Source: Glebionis coronaria | Taxonomy: Eukaryota > Streptophyta > Magnoliopsida > Asterales > Asteraceae | NCBI GenBank assembly: GCA_025667525.1 | Contig: CM046881.1 | Span: forward strand, 32,658,665-32,722,664 | DNA length: 64,000 bases | Reading direction: 5' to 3' | Shown: piece by piece, positions 11,596 through 23,778 of the stretch | How the letters are laid out: each line of letters begins with the position of its first letter | How positions within the stretch are numbered: position 1 is the stretch's first letter | Made by a program: the position numbers and the translations under genes | The notes under the pieces: generated by a model | The model's input: the letters and a program-made list of their open reading frames with translations, nothing else | Database searches by the model: none | Told to the model about the DNA's origin: nothing

Positions 11596-13412
11596 GATTA
11601 AGTACCTAAATACAAACACAAGACAATATTTCTCCAATCACTCATATGAAAAATAAAAAGGAAAACAAAAAATGAAAATGTGTTATATCAATTTCTTGAC
11701 AAACATAGGATTGAATCCATATCATTTTCATGTTCACAATGTGTCTACTCCATCATTAACCAAGAACACAAGATCTATGTTAGATCAACAATGGATTAGA
11801 ACATCGGTTTTTCAAAACAAGGTTTTTAGGTAAGCATTAACAATGTCATTACCTACTTGTTCATGGGTTCATCTCAAATCCATCATTCAACCAAAATCAT
11901 TTAGCCTAAATTCAGATTTGTTCTACAAGTGGGTTTTAGTGAAATCTTAATGAATATCAACCTAAGGAATCATAGTAAGATTACCATGTCAACCCAATTA
12001 TGAAAGAAAATACTTACAATTAATTGATGTTACATGAAGGATGAGTGAAACCCACAACTTGGAATCAATTAATTTGAGTAACTGAAGGTTTTGGAAGCTT
12101 CAACAATGGTGGAAAAGGTAAAACCCGTCGGCTGTGTGTTTTTGGGAGAGAGAGAGTTTGGTTTGAAAAAGAATAAAAAATTCAAACTGGCGCTCTGACA
12201 AAAGTTACTACCCGCGGTACCTTATCGATGAGGAACCGCGGGTTTGAGCCGCGGAGATAAGGAACCGCCTACAAAGGCAGGTTTTTATCTCTGAAAAACG
12301 CCAAATTTTGAAAATCCAGTTTTTCTAAAATACTTAAAATTAAATCATGAGCCTTTTAGAATATCATTGGATCATCATAACACTAAGCAATATGCCTTAA
12401 TGAAGGATTACGAGTTAAATCAAGATCGAAAAGAACCGAAACGGACAAACGACTACTCGTAGCAAAACGACTAAGTGGAGAGAAGTCAAGAGAAGTGAAT
12501 CAAGACTAGGACTAATGCTCAAGGGATTAATGACAATCTTCAAATAGTTGAAAAGAAGAGCTTGTGTCATATATAGTGGTTTAAGACGTGCCTTTCCGGC
12601 GAAACGTTAAACGGCTTTGGTAATGAATAAGCACAAAGCAATTATTCAAGTATAGACTAAGATCACTTTCAATAATAGTCTTAGTCTAAACCAAAATATG
12701 AGCAAGGTATTAATTCACTTTCTCTCCCACAAAGGGCCTACTAACCGTATGGGTGCAAACCATGGAAATCATGCTTGATACTTTAAGCTTCTACTAACTC
12801 ACTCTACATTACCATAGTGAGTCAAGTATCCAAGCAATGAAGGTTTGAGAGGATAAAAGAAAAGAAACACAAACCACAAATAAATGTCAAGGCAAGGATG
12901 CCGAGAACAAGCACATAGTCAAGTAATGATCAAAAGAATGATCAAAGGGCGTGTGGAAGAACGAAAGCGTACCTTGGCCACAAAGAGCAATCCATGAAGG
13001 AATAAGTGCTATGCCTAATCAATGACTATGATGAGTACTAAGTCTTCAAGGACTAGTATCATTCCCAATCATCTTGGTATCATCATTCAAAGATGTTAAA
13101 GATCAATGAAGATGATTCTTCTAAAAGTGCAAGTAACTCAATCCATAACCAATTAATTGATTGATCTTTATGAGTACCTACACAAAGCACGATGCAAACT
13201 AGTAGATACATTTCAAGAGTATATCTAAAATGCATAAAGGCTACTAATCTTAAGTGGGATGTAATATTATCAATTAAAAGACCTATTTTCAAAGAAAACA
13301 TAGTTTTGACCAAAGAGAAACTTTAGTACAACTAGACCTTCTAATTTGAGGAGACAATGGATTGATCCAAGTTTCAAAGTACAGTATACTTCAAAGATCT
13401 TGAGTGACCATC
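11596..13412 (-). other. Leader of element B
   Basis: About 1.8 kb of AT-rich non-coding DNA between PBS B and the accessory ORF. It holds palindrome P6 and no convincing ORF or RNA gene. Confidence 0.55.
12211..12269. repeat. Four-half-site palindrome, copy P6 (leader of B)
   Basis: The inner inverted repeat has arms CCCGCGGTACCTTATC and GATGAGGAACCGCGGG; a further half-site GATAAGGAACCGCC follows. The left outer half-site is missing. Confidence 0.85.
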
Positions 13413-13424
13413 GCTCTGATACCA
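13413..13424 (-). other. Primer-binding site of element B (initiator-Met tRNA type)
   Basis: The minus strand reads TGGTATCAGAGC two bases after the LTR end, as in element A. The roughly 70 bp on the internal side also match element A. Confidence 0.9.
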
Positions 13425-13440
13425 ATTGTAGAAACTAGAA

Positions 13441-13459
13441 GGGGGGGGGGGGGGGGGGG
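13441..13459. repeat. G19 homopolymer
   Basis: Nineteen consecutive G bases on the plus strand near the internal end of LTR B. LTR A has only GGGGTGG at the same place, so the run is a slippage expansion or an assembly artefact. Confidence 0.9.
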
Positions 13460-14533
13460 TTGAATAGTTTCTCTTCGATTGGTGACCAAATTAAAATTAC
13501 TTTCAATTTGGTTTGTATCAAAACTATCTTTTACTTGAGGCTAAGTTGTATAATGATTAGGTTCAATTGAAATGCACTAGCAAAGATAATAAGCAAGTAT
13601 AATGATAATGAAATAAGTAAAGAGTAAGGAAGGAGACAACCTAGTGGGAAGACACCAAGATTTATAGTGGTTCGACAACGAGACTCTATCCTCGTTTCTA
13701 CTCCACTCCTCGAGTACACCTACTCGAGATTTCCACTATATCCACAAGCTCCCTTCTCGGCGGAGAAAACCTTACATCGTTGCTTACATTATTTTCTGAC
13801 ACTAAGCTAAATGTCGAGACCTAATCTTTAGCTAGGACCAATCTACACGACGTTGCCTACTTCACAATTTAACGACACAAGGCTAGATGTCGGGTTCTAA
13901 TCTTAAGGTAGAACCAATCTTCACGACGTTGCCTACTTAACCATTTTACGACACAAGGCTAGATGTCGAGTTCTAATCGAAAGCTAGAAACAATCTTCAC
14001 GAATCTTCACTTTTAAGCTAAGTGAGAACTTCACACAACACTACTACTAATCACTTTTAAGTTTAGTGAGAACTCACAAGACACAACCACATCACTTTAT
14101 AGTTTAGTGAGAACTCCTAATCAAATCTATTACAACTCAACTAGACTTATCCAAGTACACACATGTAGCTTGGATTTACACAACACAAATCCAAGCAAAC
14201 ACATATGAAATGGATGTACACAACAAATTCAAGTATCCACAAATGACTTGGATGAACACAACTAGTCCAACTATTCATAAATACATTGGATTGACCTAAA
14301 ACTAAAAGGGTATCATGATGAATATGACTAGCTCATAGATTCATCTTTATCACAACACTAGTGAGTGAGTGATCTTATCATTGGACATGGTAAAGGAGGG
14401 GATCAAGAGGATAATCATATGTAAACATCCTTAACAATTTAAGTGATCATTTACTAATGATTATGCTATAGAAAATAGAAAGAGGGCTGAGAAAAACGTC
14501 CAAGAGGCTTGCTGGAAAATGAGATTTGACCCA

Positions 14534-14543
14534 CTATTTAAAG
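14534..14543 (-). promoter_or_regulatory. Weak TATA box of LTR B
   Basis: The minus strand reads CTTTAAATAG at the place where LTR A has CTATAAATAG. It lies just downstream of palindrome P7. Confidence 0.4.
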
Positions 14544-14579
14544 GAGACAAAGTTACAACGGATCTATAACGGCTACTGT

Positions 14580-14650
14580 GCGCGGTACCTTATCTCACCC
14601 CGCGGTACCATATCGATAAGGTACCGCGTAGGTACTTAAGGTACCACCAC
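14580..14650. repeat. Four-half-site palindrome, copy P7 (U3 of LTR B)
   Basis: Outer arms GCGCGGTACCTTATC and TTAAGGTACCACC flank inner arms CGCGGTACCATATC and GATAAGGTACCGCG. Position and arrangement correspond to P4 in LTR A. Confidence 0.85.
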
Positions 14651-15030
14651 TAGACTCCGCTCCGTTTTTTGTCTTTTAGTGGGGTGGGAATATCTGAGGT
14701 ATTTGAAACCTTCAAAGGATATTCTAATAGCATTTGGAATATGCCATTTTCAAATTTTCATTTTCCATTTTAATAAAACATTTTCTAAAAATAAAGTTTA
14801 TTAAAAAGTCTTTTGTCTTATTAACAAAAGTGAGTTTTAAGGATAATCATTTTGATGATCACTAAGTATGATTAAGAAAGGTTAGTGATATGATTATTAC
14901 CTTGATGATAGTGTTAGTTAAATAATTCATTTTGTGTTTTACACTAAATGTGTTGTATGGTTTGTTGTGATCAAAACTAAGAAAGATTAGTTAACACTAA
15001 TAATGTTTTTAGGCATCACTTGCATTAACA

Positions 15031-15279
15031 GATAGTTTCAATAATAAGATCTTAAAAGCTAGTAATGGTGTATGATTATATGAGCTTGCTGGTAATCATC
15101 CCTTCGTTTCAATGTACCGGTTAAACCATGGATATGGATCCTAAATCATTCCATATAGTTTAACTTTAATTCCTCGTAATCAAATTAATTTATATAGTCC
15201 AATTTGTAACAAGAATCTTCTTGATTACACTTTGGGTACGACCATACAATTACCTAACTAATTCTGGAGGAGATCTAGG
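15031..15279 (-). mobile_element. Angela-type 3' LTR remnant, left part
   Basis: Non-coding DNA between LTR B and the Athila element. The GTACT duplication shows that it was contiguous with 30939 before Athila inserted, so it most probably continues the Angela-type LTR at 30939-31446. Confidence 0.5.
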
Positions 15280-15284
15280 GTACT
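15280..15284. repeat. Target-site duplication GTACT, left copy
   Basis: GTACT immediately precedes the Athila LTR (TGATGTTG) and recurs at 30934-30938 directly after the other LTR. Confidence 0.95.
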
Positions 15285-18200
15285 TGATGTTGTAGTTTTT
15301 GTACACCTTTAGGAAAAGGATGCACAAAGTAGGGCAAGTGTGCACGACGATTTAGGAAAACCGTGTGTGAATGACCCTAAGTGAGTTCGTTCTCGAGGAG
15401 GCAAGTGCGTTGTGTTAAGAGTTGATATTGATTTGTGATTATATGATTGAGAAAGAAACGGGATTAAGAAAGAAAGACGGTTACGAAAACGAATTAAACT
15501 ATGACGAAAAAGGCGAAAACGTAAAACCGTAAATAGTGCCAAAATTAAAATTTTAACCTAAAAATTCATAAAAATTACTAAAAATCCCCAATAATATTCT
15601 AAGAGTTTACAAAAAAAACAAACTTGCTAAAACCTGTTAATTAATTAAATAATGACTTTTTAATGCTAATTAACGCCCTAAAAATCACTTTTAATTATTA
15701 AAAAGTCCTAAACAAGATCTAATAGTTTGTAAACCTCAAAAATATCCTAATTAATCTAAAAAATATTTTTAAAAATTTTAAAACCAAATTAAACTATTTT
15801 TCTATTTTTAAATTACTAAAAACTATTTTAAAACTAAATTAATTATAAAAATAATAAAATAATGCTAAAAATAATCTACCAATTTTAAAAATCCTAAATA
15901 ACTCTAAAGAACAGTAGAAAAATAAAAAAGATTGAAAATTGATAAATTTTTCACTAAAAGACAAAACTAGTTTAAAATAAAACCCTAATTAACTTAAATT
16001 AATTCTAAAAATTAATTGAAAGATGAACAGTAAAAACTTTTTTAACAAAAAATCTCAAAAATATTTTTCTTAATCTATAAAAAATGTTAAAACTGAAAAA
16101 TAAGTAATTTTGGCACTAAATGCTAAAAACAGATTAATTAAAAGTATTTAAAATAGCAATTAAACCTAAAAAATAGCTAATGAACAGTAATAAAAATTCT
16201 AATTAAACTAAAAAATCAGAAATAAAATTAGAAAAATAACAAAACTTGTTTGAAACCCTAATTCCAATTTTTGAGCACTAAAGACAAAAAATCAGGAATG
16301 TGATAGTGACATGTGACTTGTTTCTGTCTTTTAGCTTGGCAGTACTAACTTGTATACTAGCAGTGGGAAATTGGTTCCCACTGGTAGTGTAAAAAAATGG
16401 TCAGGAGACCTTGAGAGCTTAGGAAAGCTTTTGGATTGGGTTCTTTTGGAACAAAAGGCACCCCTATACTCAGTTGAGTATAGGGAGTCAATCTATGCAA
16501 GAAAACACACAAGCACAATGCAAATATCACATACAAATAGCTCTAAATAGTTACTGTATATCTGAAAAAGGGGTTTGGGTTGTTTGCTGATCTATTTGGC
16601 CAAATAATGAATTTAATTCCCACAAAACTTGAAGTTGAGCATGCACAATCAATGAAATAATGCTCAGTCCCCTAGATTACCTGTTTGGCTAGCTACTAAC
16701 AAGATATGAAGGAAAAAAATCATACTGAAACAAACAGACAAGGCTTTACTGAATTTTGACTGTTTAACACCAAACTTACAAAAGCAAATCCTATCAAACC
16801 TTACCAAACCTGAAACTAACACTTGATTACAACTACCAATAGCTACCAAAATGTGTTAGGACTATTGCCAGGCCAATTAGTCCTCAAAAACTTAACCTAA
16901 AAAGCAGATCCAAACACCCCTTAATAACTGATAACCAAATATTAACATACCAATTGCTATCAAAACTACTTGAAACTGAATCTATATAAGTAAATCCTAC
17001 TCAATATTAACCAAGAATCATAAAGAACACCATGAGCAAGCATAAAGTAAGTCCACACACCAATTCTCATACAGCTCACATAAACTTCAAATTTTTAACT
17101 AAAATGCAAGGTTCAAACCGTTTTACCTTGAAGGACCTACTTCCAGGCCCCTCTATGGCAAGCTGATGCCATCTCCTTTTAGCACAAAAAGAACTTATGA
17201 GCTTATAGAAGAAGCTGTTGTAGAGAGTGATGGTGTTGGATCAAAATCCAACACCTAATATGTCTTCTTAGGGATTTCCTGCCAAGAGAAATAAGCCAAG
17301 GAAAAAAAAGAGTGAAAGAAATGTGTAATCCACAAGCCTTTGAGCTAAGCTTATTGCTTAAGCTAGCCCAAGAAGCTTATGCAATATAGAATAAACAGAA
17401 ACCAAACAAGGTCAAGAAAACCTTTTTAAAACTACTTTTTTTTATCTTTGAAACTAAAGAACTTGATAAAATTTTGACCACAAACTGGAATCACATCACC
17501 ATCCACTATCACTTCATGTGATAGTGAAATCCAATATATGAAAACACCCTTTTCCAAAAATCCGTAATACAAATTTATGATGAACCTTAAACTGATTTTG
17601 CATAAAAAGTAAATATTTTAAACTACTTAAACAATAAAAGAGGAACTCAGAATTGCACTATAAAATTTTCACTTTCATTAAATAAAAGAAAATAGTACAA
17701 AAATCTGGAACCAACCAATACAAGTCACAAACCGACTTGTATTTATACTAGGAAATAGAAAATACTAGAAGATGATTAAAATAATACAAGGGAAGCAAAA
17801 CCCTAAACCCTAAGCTACTGAAAATCCAAATATGCCCTTGTGGATTCTTGGTCAAATTTGCCATGTGATGTTCCAGCTGTTGATAGTTGATCTTGGCCAT
17901 TCATTTGAGCTTAGGGAGCACGCAGTTGGTCTCAGACGTTGATTTTGTCTCCTTGTTGTGGTTGGGAAGAAAGTGACATGAGTAGGGGAGGGGCCTACTG
18001 ACCACATGGGATGGTCTGGTAAGGGAGTATGTGTGGGGATTGGTTTATTGTTTGGTTAATTATCAATCTGCATAGTTATAGGAGAAACCCCTTTGTTTTG
18101 TGGATATTAGGAATTAGGATTTAAGGACTATGAAGATGGTTAACAGTGGTGATTAATCTTCTTTCATTTTTAAAAACATGTTTACCACCAAAATCCATTA

Positions 18201-18958
18201 TCTGGTTAAGAAATTCATTAGTTTTGATAGTGGATAGTGACGTGGGAAAAAGGAGGAGTATGATTGGTTAATGAGGGAAGTGGGGTGACGTGTAGGCTTT
18301 TGGTTGGTGGGGAAAGTTGTGATGTCTTGGCACAAATGGCCCCCCATGTCCCATTCACTTGCTACTTTGATCAAAACAGCTCAAAACTTTCTTTTTCCTT
18401 TATACAAGTTTGGGCAACTTGCTGAAATTGGCACAAGGGTTTTTCAAAGTTTATACAAAGGACTAAACTTGCAATTTCTTCAATCTTCAAGGGCTTATCA
18501 TGACATGTCTTCATTATTCAAGGTGTTGACTTGTTTGTTGACTTCTTGGAGGATCAATATTGATAATTTAGTTTTGTAGAGGGACTAAATTTGCCAATTC
18601 TTCAAAGTTAAGGGTCCTTTTTGTAATTTTGACAAACTTTAGGGACCAAACTTGTAATTATGAAGATACAAGGGTATAAAGTGTCAATTCTTCAAACTTG
18701 GAGGACCAATCTTCATAATTCTTCAAATCTTCAAGGGTTTTCTTTGGAAAATTCTTCATTAGGGCTTGGTTCATTGTGCGGCTTCGTTTCCCGTGTTCGT
18801 TTTTGCATGATTCTTGTGATCTTTTGTCATTTTCTCAATATTCGTACCTAAAATACACAAGAAACAAACACAAGCATATATTTGGGTATTTTGATGATAT
18901 TTAATGCATTTTAAGCCCAATTTGGACGATGAGACTATGTATAAAAGCAGTCTCATCA
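15285..18958 (-). repeat. Athila 3' LTR
   Basis: Plus-strand ends are TGATGTTGTAG and GTCTCATCA, so the LTR has TGATG/CATCA inverted ends. It is nearly identical to 27260-30933. The outer 30 bp at the right edge form a hairpin. Short ORFs inside recur in both copies but have no recognisable domain. Confidence 0.95.
18928..18957. repeat. Hairpin at Athila LTR edge (left copy)
   Basis: Perfect 9-bp arms GATGAGACT and AGTCTCATC enclose a 12-base loop containing TATAAAAG. The same structure is at 30903-30932. Confidence 0.9.
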
Positions 18959-20773
18959 CTCCCCCATACTAAACCATTGCCGTGCCCTCACGCAATGCTG
19001 AATAAAGTATCGTAGCATCTCCAAATTTCATTTTATTCACTTTATTGAAATGATAAACTAGCTATACTACTACTATTACTACTACTTGCGTTTTAGACAT
19101 AATGTATGATTTTCATCGCAAAATAGGACGTTTAGGTTCATAGAACAAGAACACGTGAATGCTTCGTTAGAAATAATTTCATCGTCCTCGATTTTCACTC
19201 CAATTCCATGCCAAGCGTGCAACGAGATCATTGTCATTATAAGTTAGTAATGCTAACACTACTCATATGCCCTAATCACGTACTTATCCTCCCATTATTC
19301 CTAAGTTGTATCTCTTATATTTTATGATGTCTTGAATGTTTCACGAGGATACATTGTTTGACTTATGCGATAATAGAGATTTAGGTCTAAAAATAGAGTC
19401 CTAACGGTGTAACTAAGACCATCAAATCAATAACCCCTCCTAATAGACAACGATGTTAAAAAATTAAGTTGACAAGAAGAATCGATAAACACGGTTTTAT
19501 AACGGTTTTGAACATGAGACTTATTACCAAGACTTTTATACGCCCCCTAACGGAAGGGCCTTATTATCTTTGGTTTACCTCCATCTTTTATTCAACTTCG
19601 CCATGAAGCTTTTATTATGACTTCGGTCTTGCCTTGCCTTTTATTATCCGCATCATCGGTGGTTTTATTAGCCAAAGACGTATATCCTCACGCTAAGGCG
19701 AATTTTGGATCTTTAAAGCTTCGAAGATTAAGGCTTGATTCACTTTCAATTTTTTGCATAGATTTTTCGGCCTTGTGGGGCTTCAAATTGTTTGCTAGAT
19801 TTAGGTGAGCACTTGAAATCTTATTATTGGGTGAAGCTTTCGATTATTGGGGTGCCAATACTTCAAAACTGTGACGCTGGCGATACCTTAATGTCTTCCC
19901 AATTTATTTACATGGAAGCTACTAGAAAAGACTAGAAACCCAACAATCCTAACTAAACCGCTAAGTCAATATTTATTAAGCAAAAAATATTTACATGCGA
20001 AGGGAGAATAAGCAAACAACGAGAACACATGAGTTTTTGAAAGAATACGAGTACTCTACGTTTAGCATAGTGACTTATAATTAACTCTATCATTTCTCGT
20101 CCTCATTTAAGAGACTTAGCCTAATGTGTAGTTAAGGAATCAAAGCTAAGTGCTCAACACGCACGGTCGAGTCAAAAATTACTCTTATTCTCGCCATCGG
20201 AAAACCTACATTCGTGTCTTCAAACACTTATAAAACATGAGAAAAATTTTAAAATTTGGCCATTTTTAGCCTTATTTTGCAACAAAACGATAAACTTTGG
20301 AAAGCGTGAAGGTTTGGCAAGGCAAGTATCTATTCACCCCCCCATACTAAAGTTAAACATTGTCCTCAATGTTTCGAGTCTAGGGGTGCAAACACCCCCA
20401 TACTAGAGACGTAGTCGAATGCCTAATCTAGCATGGAAAGGGTGTAACCAATAAGTAATAGCCGTTTATAAAGTGTGCTAAAAACCTAAGGTTAGAACAT
20501 CAAAAGGATATATCATGGATATTGAGAAATGTCTCCAAAGCAAACGATCGAGTGCTCCCATAAAGCGAACACGAGAGGCTCCAATCGTGAAGATCATGAT
20601 CTAAAGTTCACATATCACAAACAACCACGGAACAAAGGTTGGAAGGGCACAAATCCCCACACGTAAGTTACATTAGAAAGCGATAATATGTACATAGGAT
20701 AAGCATGGGACTCCCCCACGAGGCACCTCGTTTTTGATTACCGAGTCATGAGCTCTACTCGATCCCCTCAATA
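18959..20773 (-). other. Athila 3' non-coding region with repeated polypurine tracts
   Basis: No ORF of note lies between integrase and the 3' LTR. On the minus strand TTTAGTATGGGGGAG abuts the LTR start and is the expected polypurine tract. Similar tracts occur at 20336-20350 (TTAGTATGGGGGGG) and 20391-20407, and a shorter one near 20711. Beside the 20336 tract is GAGGACAATGTTTAAC, a motif also found in the plus-strand Athila-like element near 48808. Confidence 0.75.
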
Positions 20774-21974
20774 CTAATTATCATTGGGGAAGGTGATTTG
20801 GTCGAGGTAGTTCAAGGATGGAACTTCCCCGCCAAAGTAGTGCTTCAACCTATGTCCATTCACCTTGAAGTTAGGACCATCATCTTGAGCTAGCTCGATG
20901 GTCCCATACGGAAACACTTGAGTCACGGTGAATGGACCGGACCAACGGGATTTCAATTTACCAGAAAAGATTTTTAATCTTGAATTAAAAAGCAAAACTT
21001 GATCCCCAATGTTAAAAACCCGGTTTTTAATTTTAGAATCATGCAACTTTTTGGTTTTCTCTTTATAAATCAATGAATTTTCATAAGCAATATCCCTCAA
21101 TTCATCCAATTCATTTAATTGCATTTTCCGGTGTTTTCCCGCGGTCTCCATATCATCATTACAATGCTTTAGTGCCCAATAAGCCTTGTGTTCTAATTTG
21201 ATAGGCAAATGACAATCCATACACAAGCTTATAGGGAGTGCACCCAATGGGTGTCTTATGAGCGGTCCTAAAGGCCCATAAAGCATCGTCTAACTTATCC
21301 GACCAAGATTGTCGGTTTTCCCCAACGGATCTCTCTAAGATCCTCTTCAACGCTCGGTTTGAAACCTCGACTTGCCCACTCGTTTGTGGGTGATAAGCCG
21401 TAGAAAGACGATGTGTAACCCCATATTTCCTTAGAACCCTTTCAAATTGGTCGTTACAAAAATGGGTTCCACGATCGCTTATGATAGCACGAGGGGTTCC
21501 AAACCGAGAGAATAATTGCTTCAAAAACTTGACCACCACACGAGCATCATTGGTGGGCAAGGCCTTGGCCTCCACCCACTTAGAAAGGTAGTCAACCGCA
21601 ACGAGAATGTACTTATTACCACGAGATGATGGGAACGGCCCCATAAAGTCTATACCCCAAACGTCAAAGATCTCACACACTTGAATGATATTTTGTGGCA
21701 TTTCATCTTTTTGTGAGGCTTTTCCTTGTCGTTGGCATGCATCACACGACTTCACAAGATCTTGTGCATCTCGGTAAATAGTAGGCCAAAAGAACCCAAC
21801 ATCAAACACCTTCTTAGTCGTGAGATTAGCACCGTGGTGACCACCCGTGGGTCCCTCATGGCAAGCTCTAAGGATGTTAGAAGCTTCGGTGCCAAATACA
21901 CAACGTCGGATGATTTGATCCGCACACGTTCGAAACAAGTAAGGGTCGTTTCTAAAAGTAGAACTTGACATCAC
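20774..21974 (-). pseudogene. Athila integrase, frameshifted
   Basis: Integrates element cDNA into host DNA. The first frame (21974 to 21159) carries the zinc-binding H39, H47, C77 and C80 and the catalytic D109 (GIDFMGPF), D167 (ISDRGTHF) and E203 (GQVEVSN). A frameshift near 21230, after the KLVYG region, moves the C-terminal domain into the frame 21286-20774, which includes a GPF motif (SRWSGPFTV) and ends at TAA. A second frameshift near 21960 separates integrase from the RNase H frame upstream. All catalytic residues are present, but the reading frame is broken twice. Confidence 0.9.
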
Positions 21975-23253
21975 GAAAGAATTTTCGTTTTTCTTGAGTT
22001 GTCATACCCTTAATGATGAAGTTACCCGCATGGTAATTTGCAAAATCCGCAAACCATGGGGTGGAAGAATCAAGCTTAGAATTCACTACACCAAGTGTCT
22101 CGAGCGGAAATGTTTCGGTGATTTGCTTGGGCTCGTAAACACTTTGGTAAGGATCTTCCAAACGAGAAAGATGATCGGCCGCTAGATTCTCGGCTCCTTT
22201 TTTATCAACGATGGTGTGATCAAATTCTTGAAGGAGGAGAATCCAACGAAGTAATCTTGGCTTAGCATCTTGCTTTGCCATGAGATACTTAATAGCCGAA
22301 TGGTCCGTATACACTATCCATTTAGCTAAAACGAGATAAGGTCGGAATTTCTCAAATGCATACACCACGGCAAGGAACTCCTTTTCCGTTGTAGTGTATT
22401 TAAGTTGAGCCTCGGTTATCGTCTTGCTAGCATAGCGAATAGGCAAGAAGTGCTTATCATGACGTTGCCCCAAAACGGCCCCAATAGCGTAATCACTAGC
22501 ATCACACATAAGCTCAAAGGGGAGGTTCCAATTGGGAGCAACAAGAATGGGAGCTTCGGTAAGTTTCCTCTTAAGGATTTCAAAGGCTCGTACACAATCT
22601 TCGTCAAAGACAAAACGTGCCTCTTTTTCAAGAAGATGTGTAATAGGTCGAGAAATCTTTGAAAAATCCTTGATGAATCGACGATAAAAGCCCGCGTGGC
22701 CTAGGAAACTCCTAACTCCCTTGACGGTTTTGGGATGAGGTAATTTGGCGATGACGTCTACCTTAGCCTGATCTACCTCAATCCCCGCTTTCGAGACCTT
22801 GTGCCCTAAGACGATTCCACTCTTAACCATAAAATGACATTTTTCCCAATTGAGCACAAGGTTGGTTTCCTCACAACGTTTCAACATTCTCTCTAGGTTC
22901 GACAAACACGAAGTGAAAGAATCACCAAACACGGAAAAGTCATCCATGAAGACTTCCATCGTCTTCTCGATCATATCATGAAAAATAGCCATCATGCATT
23001 GTTGAAAAGTTCCCGGTGCATTACAAAGTCCGAATGGCATTCTACGATAGGCAAACGTTCCATATGGACACGTAAACGTAGTTTTTTCTTGATCACGAGG
23101 GTCGATGGGAATTTGGAAGTAACCGGAAAAACCATCTAAAAAGCAATAGAAATCATTTCCCGCAAGACGCTCCAACATTTGGTCCATGAAGGGCAAGGGA
23201 AAATGGTCTTTTCGAGTGGCTTCATTCAACTTACGATAGTCAATGCACACTCT
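21952..23253 (-). pseudogene. Athila reverse transcriptase and RNase H
   Basis: Copies element RNA into DNA and degrades the RNA strand. The frame follows an in-frame TAG at 23254-23256 that replaces the Trp codon expected just before [10 protein letters not shown]. Reverse transcriptase blocks include [19 protein letters not shown] and the catalytic FMDD at residues 101-104 of the frame from 23250. RNase H follows with [24 protein letters not shown] and [10 protein letters not shown]. The frame ends at 21952 through a frameshift into integrase. Apart from the breaks the domains look well conserved. Confidence 0.9.
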
Positions 23254-23778
23254 CTATCCGGTCACGAGTCTAGTGGGAATCAACTCGTTGGCATCGTTTG
23301 GCACAACGGTCATCCCTCCCTTTTTAGGGACACAATGAATAGGACTCACCCAAGGGCTATCGGAAATAGGGTAAATCATTCCCGCGTCAAGGAGTTTAAG
23401 GACCTCCTTTTTGATGACATCGTGAATTTTGGGGTTCACCCTCCTTTGACTTTGGATTTTTGGCTTGAAATCCTCGTCCATTAAGATTTTGTGGGTACAA
23501 AACTTGGGATCGATTCCCTTAATGTCGGATAACTTCCACGCAATCGCCCCTTTGTGGTCCTTAAGAACATCGACAAGTGCGGTTTTTTCATCATTCGAAA
23601 GATCCTTCGCAATAATAACCGGCAACTTGTCGTCCTCCTCCAAATAGACATATTCGAGGTGAGGAGGTAAATCTTTCAACTCGAGGATAGGTGGTTCCTC
23701 AAGTGAAGATTTGGGCTCGATACTCATAACCTCCTCGGGTGGAGGAAATGGGAAATCGTTGAGAAAATCCTTGATAAT
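23254..23778 (-). pseudogene. Athila protease to reverse-transcriptase linker
   Basis: In the same frame as protease and reverse transcriptase, delimited by TAG at 23779-23781 and TAG at 23254-23256. It contains the conserved start of the reverse transcriptase region (VLKLLDAGMIYPISDSPWVS and VPKKGGMTV). The frame stays open straight through, so only two single-base nonsense changes separate the three blocks. Confidence 0.85.

Larger units (their letters stand above)
9829..13412 (-). mobile_element. Internal region of LTR element B
   Basis: This is the region between the right edge of the chromovirus-type LTR and the PBS of element B. In transcription order it has a leader of about 1.8 kb (13412 down to 11596) with palindrome P6, one 407-codon ORF, and a 3' non-coding part with palindrome P5. 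No protease, reverse transcriptase, RNase H or integrase motif occurs, so the visible part is non-autonomous in type. The rest of the element, including the 3' LTR, is displaced to the left beyond the later insertions and is outside the window. Confidence 0.65.
13427..15030 (-). mobile_element. 5' LTR of element B
   Basis: About 1.6 kb, from TGTTAATGCAAGTG on the minus strand at 15030 to CTAGTTTCTACA at 13427. It is homologous to LTR A but lacks the internal-edge palindrome and has an expanded G run at 13441. It contains palindrome P7 and a weak TATA box. The outer limit is inferred from alignment with LTR A; the expected duplication partner of GATAG (15031-15035) is outside the window. Confidence 0.75.

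Noticed and set aside
15309..15542. A 77-codon ORF present in both Athila LTRs (also 27284-27517)
   Set aside because: Identity between LTR copies is expected from reverse transcription; no domain and only short hydrophilic peptide.
17797..17816. AAACCCTAAACCCTAAG, telomere-like repeat
   Set aside because: Only two units, inside both Athila LTRs; not a telomeric array.
16350..18959. Several 60-90 codon ORFs repeated in both Athila LTRs
   Set aside because: LTR duplicates, no recognisable motif; treated as chance frames.
23179..23484. Plus-strand ORFs opposite the Athila pol (also 25180-25650 and 21726-21968)
   Set aside because: Antisense shadows of well-supported gag-pol coding.
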